Below, one piece after another: positions 21,598 through 25,925 of a stretch of 25,925 nt of DNA. The stretch lies in the NCBI GenBank assembly GCA_937926265.1, contig CALAZS010000010.1, positions 1-25,925 on the forward strand, read 5' to 3'. Both the position numbers and the translations under genes were made by a program. The stretch comes from an uncultured Gammaproteobacteria bacterium (GTDB lineage Bacteria; Pseudomonadota; Gammaproteobacteria; Chromatiales; Chromatiaceae). Each line of letters begins with the position of its first letter. Within the stretch, counting starts at the first letter, position 1. Below the pieces are notes generated by a model that was given only the letters and a program-made list of their open reading frames with translations, was not told where the DNA came from and did not search any database.

Positions 21598-22674
21598 TCA
21601 ATCAACATCGAATATATCTTGAGTGAGGCTGCTTTGGCTTCCAGGATGACTCCCAATTCGGCCCAATGCTGACTCTTTCGGCGGCAAGCCAAAATGTTCA
21701 TAAGCCATGCGGGTAGCCACACGCCCACGCGGTGTCCTGATTAAAAAGCCCTGCTGAATCAGGTAAGGCTCAAGAACATCTTCAAGTGTACCGCGTTCTT
21801 CACTGATCGCTGCAGCCAGGCTGTCGATACCAACCGGTCCACCATCAAACTTTTCCATCAGTGTTAACAATAACTTTCTGTCCATATGATCAAATCCGGC
21901 CCGATCAACTTTAAGCATTGAAAGTGCGGCATCTGCCACTTCGACAGACACTTCACCATTGGCTTTGACCTCGGCATAGTCACGCACACGTCGCAGCAGA
22001 CGGTTGGCAATTCGCGGCGTTCCTCGTGATCGCCTGGCCACTTCTTCAGCACCGGACTTGTCCATGTTGATATTCAGAATACTGGCAGCTCTCTGCACGA
22101 TATGCGTCAGGTCCGTATGATTATAAAACTCAAGCCGCTGCACGATACCAAAACGATCTCGCAGCGGAGATGTCAGTAAGCCCGCCCGGGTGGTTGCCCC
22201 GACCAGTGTAAAAGGCGGCAGGTCAACCTTGATGGAACGGGCTGCAGGACCTTCACCAATCATGATATCCAACTGGTAATCTTCCATCGCCGGGTAAAGC
22301 ACTTCTTCGACCACCGGACTTAAGCGATGTATCTCATCAATGAACAGCACATCGTGCGGTTCAAGGTTGGTAAGCAATGCAGCCAGGTCACCGGGTTTTT
22401 CAAGAACCGGCCCGGAAGTCTGGCGCATGCTGACCTGCATTTCATTGGCGATAATATGGGCCAGGGTGGTTTTACCCAGACCGGGCGGCCCGAAAATCAG
22501 CACATGATCAAGCGCTTCATTGCGGGTGCGCGCAGCTGGAATGAAAATTTCCATCTGCTCCCGCACAGAAGGCTGGCCAACATAATCCTGCAGGGATTTC
22601 GGACGGATGGCGCGGTCAACGGCAGCCTCGTCATTTTCTGCCAAATCAGCTGAAATAATGCGTTCTTCTGTCAT
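21598..22674 (-). CDS. ruvB: Holliday junction branch migration helicase RuvB
   Basis: A 358-residue AAA+ ATPase that drives branch migration with RuvA. Walker A GPPGLGKTT (62-70), Walker B LFIDEIHRL, sensor 1 GATTRAGLL and the C-terminal winged-helix segment RTPRGRVATRMAYEHFG are all present. Length is a little above E. coli RuvB. Its ATG directly abuts the ruvA stop (TAA then ATG), so translation is likely coupled. It is the last gene of the ruvC-ruvA-ruvB set. Confidence 0.98.
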   Translation of the reverse strand: MTEERIISADLAENDEAAVDRAIRPKSLQDYVGQPSVREQMEIFIPAARTRNEALDHVLIFGPPGLGKTTLAHIIANEMQVSMRQTSGPVLEKPGDLAALLTNLEPHDVLFIDEIHRLSPVVEEVLYPAMEDYQLDIMIGEGPAARSIKVDLPPFTLVGATTRAGLLTSPLRDRFGIVQRLEFYNHTDLTHIVQRAASILNINMDKSGAEEVARRSRGTPRIANRLLRRVRDYAEVKANGEVSVEVADAALSMLKVDRAGFDHMDRKLLLTLMEKFDGGPVGIDSLAAAISEERGTLEDVLEPYLIQQGFLIRTPRGRVATRMAYEHFGLPPKESALGRIGSHPGSQSSLTQDIFDVD

Positions 22675-23289
22675 TTATTTAGTCGTCACTGACTGCAGTG
22701 CGGCTCGGATAATTTCTTCACTGCTTAAGCCTTCTGCATCGACATTTCTTACCATGCGACTGGCATCGTTGGGTTTGTAACCCAGAGCAATCAAAGCACT
22801 GACGGCATCTGCCACCGGAGATGCCTGGCTTGAAATATTGTCGGTTTTTTGTGGCTGCCTGATATCGACTGCCGGGGAAACATCCATTTTATCTAGACGG
22901 TCACGCATTTCGATAATCAGTCTTTCAGCAGTTTTCTTACCTATGCCGGGCAATTTCACCAGCGCCGAAACATTATCTGACTGCACACACAGAGCAAATT
23001 CATCCAGTGACATGCCCGAGAGAATTACCAGGGCCATCTTGGCACCGACGCCATTAACCTTGAGAAGGGTTCTGAAAAGAAGACGTTCTGATTCAGTGGC
23101 AAAGCCAAACAGAATATGAGCATCGTCACGCACCAGCAGATGAGTAAAAAGTACGGTTGATTGGCCGACATCCGGTAGATTGTAGAAAGTCGACATCGGC
23201 GCCTCGATTTCATAGCCAACGCCTTGCACGTCGAGCATCAGAACAGGTGGCTGCTTGGTAACGATCTCACCTCTTAAACGCCCTATCAC
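22675..23289 (-). CDS. ruvA: Holliday junction branch migration protein RuvA
   Basis: A 204-residue protein that binds four-way junctions as a tetramer and loads RuvB. Domain I is an OB fold (MIGRLRGEIV to about 64), domain II has helix-hairpin-helix motifs (LLKVNGVGAKMALVIL, LVKLPGIGKKTAERLI), and domain III (about 156-204; SALIALGYKPNDA) contacts RuvB. The start overlaps the ruvC end by 4 bp. Confidence 0.98.
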   Translation of the reverse strand: MIGRLRGEIVTKQPPVLMLDVQGVGYEIEAPMSTFYNLPDVGQSTVLFTHLLVRDDAHILFGFATESERLLFRTLLKVNGVGAKMALVILSGMSLDEFALCVQSDNVSALVKLPGIGKKTAERLIIEMRDRLDKMDVSPAVDIRQPQKTDNISSQASPVADAVSALIALGYKPNDASRMVRNVDAEGLSSEEIIRAALQSVTTK

Positions 23290-23786
23290 CTGTATTTTCC
23301 ACCTTGAAGTCGCATTTTGGTTGAACGTATATGGGCATGGGTCAGTGCAATTCCGAGGGCATCTGACGCATCAATCTGAATTTTTTCCTTGAGATTCAAC
23401 ATGATTTTTACCATGTGTTGTACTTGTTCTTTTTCGGCTGAGCCTTTTCCAACAATCGATTGTTTTACGGCTCTTGGTGTGTATTCAAACACGTTACAGC
23501 CCGCCTGAACAGCGGCACAAATGGCTGCCCCCCTGGCCTGTCCCAGTTTCAGTGCAGAGGAGGCATTTTTGGAAACGAATACATCCTCAATCGCCACTTC
23601 ATCGGGAGAAAATTCGCTGATCACTGTAGCGATACCGGCAAAAATCTCACCCAGTCTTGCTGGAAAATTATCCTGTTTGGTTTTGATACAGCCATGTGTA
23701 ACATGCACATGACTGACACCATCACCTTCTATGATGGCGTAGCCGGTAATCCTGGAGCCCGGGTCTATGCCTAAAATTCTTATCAA
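23286..23786 (-). CDS. ruvC: Holliday junction resolvase RuvC
   Basis: A 166-residue Mg-dependent endonuclease that cuts Holliday junctions. The four acidic residues are visible: D8 in GIDPGS, E67 in AIEDVF, and D139 and D142 in IDASDA. Start is TTG, chosen because RuvC begins (M)IRILGIDPGS and no ATG is available in frame nearby. No good Shine-Dalgarno sequence precedes it; instead a 14-bp tandem repeat spans the start. Confidence 0.97.
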   Translation of the reverse strand: MIRILGIDPGSRITGYAIIEGDGVSHVHVTHGCIKTKQDNFPARLGEIFAGIATVISEFSPDEVAIEDVFVSKNASSALKLGQARGAAICAAVQAGCNVFEYTPRAVKQSIVGKGSAEKEQVQHMVKIMLNLKEKIQIDASDALGIALTHAHIRSTKMRLQGGKYR

Positions 23787-23817
23787 GGGATTCTTATCAA
23801 GTGATTCTCAGCAATTT
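23776..23817. repeat. 14-bp tandem repeat across the ruvC start
   Basis: ATTCTTATCAA occurs at 23776-23786 and 23790-23800 exactly, and a diverged copy (ATTCTCAGCAA) at 23804-23814, all at 14-bp period. The first copy contains the TTG start codon of ruvC and the next copy carries an identical TTG 14 bp upstream, in another frame. Confidence 0.7.
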
Positions 23818-23826
23818 TAAGCCCTG

Positions 23827-24576
23827 TCAGCCTTCCAGTGCCTGCATGATCTCATCTGAAATGTCAGCATTGGAATAAACTTCCTGCACATCATCCAGGT
23901 CTTCGAGTGTATCAATCATTTTCAGTAATTTTTCAGCATCATTCTGGTCCAACTCAGCACTGGTCGAAGCTGAAAAAGTTACTTCGGAATTATCAGGATC
24001 AAGACCGCCGGCAGCCATGGAATCTTTCACATCTGACAGGATGTCCGGCTCGGTTATGACATCGACAGACCCATCATCATTAGTGATTACATCTTCAGCG
24101 CCGGCTTCGAGGGCAGCTTCCATCACGGCATCCTCATCACAACCCGGGGCATAACTGATAACGCCCTGCTTGGTAAACATGTACGAAACTGAACCATCTG
24201 TTCCGAGGTTACCGCCATGCTTGGTAAAAGCATGCCTGACTTCAGAAGCTGTACGGTTACGGTTGTCTGTTAAACAGTCAACGATAATCGCCGTACCACC
24301 CGGACCATAACCCTCATAACGCAGTTCATCATAATCCTCACCCTCTGCACCGCCGGCACCGCGTTTTACTGCCCGGTCGATTGTGTCATTCGGCATATTG
24401 GCCTGTTTGGCCTTGTCTACAGCCAGCCTGAGACGGGGATTGGCATTGATATCACCACCACCTTCTTTGGCGGCAATAGTGACTTCCCTAATCAGTTTAC
24501 TCCAGATTTTTCCACGTTTTTTATCGTTGGCAGCTTTTTTATGCTTAATATTGGCCCACTTACTATGACCTGCCAT
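23827..24576 (-). CDS. yebC: YebC/PmpR family transcriptional regulator
   Basis: A 249-residue DUF28 protein. The N-terminus MAGHSKWANIKHKKAANDKK and the segment RLAVDKAKQANMPNDTIDRAVKRG are family hallmarks, followed by the three-domain acidic body (GPGGTAIIVDCLTDNRNRT). Members act as DNA-binding regulators, and related proteins help ribosomes at proline stretches. A clear AGAGGA lies about 8 bp before the ATG. It is just upstream of ruvC, the common gammaproteobacterial order. Confidence 0.97.
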   Translation of the reverse strand: MAGHSKWANIKHKKAANDKKRGKIWSKLIREVTIAAKEGGGDINANPRLRLAVDKAKQANMPNDTIDRAVKRGAGGAEGEDYDELRYEGYGPGGTAIIVDCLTDNRNRTASEVRHAFTKHGGNLGTDGSVSYMFTKQGVISYAPGCDEDAVMEAALEAGAEDVITNDDGSVDVITEPDILSDVKDSMAAGGLDPDNSEVTFSASTSAELDQNDAEKLLKMIDTLEDLDDVQEVYSNADISDEIMQALEG

Positions 24577-24724
24577 GAGATTTCCTCTTGATTGTTCTCA
24601 TTGAATTTAAAGATTAATGCTGGAATTCTAACACCACTGCAGCACCACAAACAGTGCCCCGCGTATGTTAGTATTTCGATTTCCACAACACATTGGCCTG
24701 ACTATATAAGCAATACAAGCAATT

Positions 24725-25925
24725 ATGTCTACTGATCTAATCTCCCTGCAGGCAAAGCTCGTTAAAGGCAAGTTACCGGTACTTGATGCCACGCTTGAGC
24801 AATTCAAAAAGGTCAGTGAACAGCAGAATACTACGCACCAGCACCTGGCAGAAATTATCCGTTCTGACATCGGTTTTACCCTGGCAATGTTTCGCAGCAT
24901 CAACAGCTCACTGCCAGCAGGTCGCGATCCGGTTGCATCGGTTGAACATGCCATTTCGATGAATGGCGTGCCTCGGACACTCACAATTGGTGAAGAACTT
25001 GTCCATTTCTCATCGCTTTCAGAAGAAGCGCAGAAACATCTCAAAAGCCTCTATAGCCAGTCCATGCATGCCAGCCAGTATTTCAATGCCATGGCAATTC
25101 AGTCACGCTTACCCAACCCGGCGGAAAGTACCAAAAACATCAAGCTGATAAACCTTGCCGAAGTATTACTCTGGACCAACCAGCCGGATGTGATTGCCAG
25201 TTACAAGAGCCTGAAAGGCATAGGTAGCAATACTGTTCCCGGATCCCTGCTTGATCTGTCGATGCGCGGACTGGGACTGGGAATTGCCAGGGATTTGAAA
25301 TTACCGGATGACCTTCAAGAGGCCCTGTCGCCATACGATGAAAGCAATTCCCTGGCGATGACAATGATCACTGCAACCGAAATTGCCAGGCAAACTTCAT
25401 TCAACTGGCATTCTGAAGACTACAAGGCACTGCTTGAATTCTGGCAGGAACAGACCGAAACACCAACAGAACGCTTTGAAAATAGCCTGCATCAACTGGC
25501 AGCAGAAACTGCAAGACAAATTCATGGCAGAGACTTACCGCAGCCTGCCTTTTGCCTTTTCTTTGAAGCACCAATTAAAGCTGAACCAGAGCCAGAATCT
25601 GAACCAGAATCTAAACAGGCACCTGAAGCAGTTTCTGAGCCGAAACCTAAAGCTGAAGCCAAACCTAAACAGGCTAAACCTGATACCAGCATAAAAGCCA
25701 TTTCAGAAAAAATTAACGATCAAATCGAAAAAGTCGAATCACTGGATAAAAAACCGACAATATCAACCCAAACCCCTACGGCAAAAACAACTGAAAAAGT
25801 GGCTGGGAAAGTCATTGGGAAAAAGGTCTCCAAAAAAACCGCTGCCAAGTCCAACCCACTGCAAACCATTATGACTGAAAAAATGCGGGACATGCAGCAG
25901 ATGTGTGGCGTTGACCGTGTCATGT
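24725..25925 (+). CDS. HDOD-domain protein, cut off by window end
   Basis: The frame opens at ATG 24725 and is still open at the right edge (400 codons seen). The N-terminal part (about 1-270) looks like an HDOD domain, a helical HD-related signalling domain that lacks catalytic metal ligands: it starts LQAKLVKGKLPVLDATLEQF and has IIRSDIGFTLAMFRSINS, AISMNGVPRTLTIGEEL and INLAEVLLWTNQPD. A linker rich in Pro, Glu and Lys (about 282-370) follows, then a new segment starting LQTIMTEKMRDMQQMCGVDR that suggests a second domain beyond the window. It diverges from yebC across a 148-bp gap. Function is likely regulatory; the output domain is unseen. Confidence 0.8.
   Translation, partial: MSTDLISLQAKLVKGKLPVLDATLEQFKKVSEQQNTTHQHLAEIIRSDIGFTLAMFRSINSSLPAGRDPVASVEHAISMNGVPRTLTIGEELVHFSSLSEEAQKHLKSLYSQSMHASQYFNAMAIQSRLPNPAESTKNIKLINLAEVLLWTNQPDVIASYKSLKGIGSNTVPGSLLDLSMRGLGLGIARDLKLPDDLQEALSPYDESNSLAMTMITATEIARQTSFNWHSEDYKALLEFWQEQTETPTERFENSLHQLAAETARQIHGRDLPQPAFCLFFEAPIKAEPEPESEPESKQAPEAVSEPKPKAEAKPKQAKPDTSIKAISEKINDQIEKVESLDKKPTISTQTPTAKTTEKVAGKVIGKKVSKKTAAKSNPLQTIMTEKMRDMQQMCGVDRVM

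Noticed and set aside
24628..25044. 138-codon minus-strand frame over the HDOD gene start
   Set aside because: Antisense to well-supported coding sequence; Cys/Ser-rich with no family.

Overview
The window looks like ordinary chromosome of a gammaproteobacterium of moderate to low GC. This rests on three conserved blocks in the right half: the ybgC-tolQRAB-pal-cpoB cell-envelope operon with queE and queC at its end, the yebC-ruvC-ruvA-ruvB block upstream of it on the same strand, and a tRNA-Lys(UUU) gene. No genus can be named from sequence alone.

Layout. Positions 1-3970 hold a Tat-exported aldo/keto reductase, a divergent double-cupin protein of the ChrR cupin type, a translationally coupled pair (a small-molecule kinase and an inositol-monophosphatase-like phosphatase), and a short unknown gene. 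Positions 4180-5880 are a copper-delivery operon: an unknown membrane-anchored protein, a SCO/SenC protein and a PCuAC chaperone with an intact Cu(I) motif, which fits cytochrome oxidase CuA assembly. Positions 6060-12670 are a signalling island. A PAS-containing sensor histidine kinase lies behind a consensus-perfect FNR-type box placed as in a class II promoter. It is followed by an 84-residue unknown protein, a REC-REC-GGDEF response regulator of PleD layout, a single-domain hemerythrin, and a convergent membrane GGDEF-EAL protein. Together these suggest oxygen or redox control of c-di-GMP.

Positions 12670-14580 are a patchy region: a decayed fragment of an IS256-family transposase, a small membrane-anchored unknown, a peroxiredoxin-like protein and two long hairpins. 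From 14580 rightward almost everything is on the minus strand: tRNA-Lys with a strong sigma70-type promoter, then (reading right to left) ruvC-ruvA-ruvB and ybgC to queC. A plus-strand HDOD-domain gene runs off the right edge.

The least expected structures are small non-coding ones: the FNR-type promoter; a 145-bp inverted-repeat element plus a separate short palindrome wedged between tolQ and tolR, with the element's terminal repeat carrying the tolQ stop codon; short tandem arrays of 11, 12 and 14 bp beside or across the PCuAC, ybgC and ruvC genes; and a 15-bp palindrome at the start of the copper operon. No CRISPR array, intact transposon, integrase or prophage was seen.
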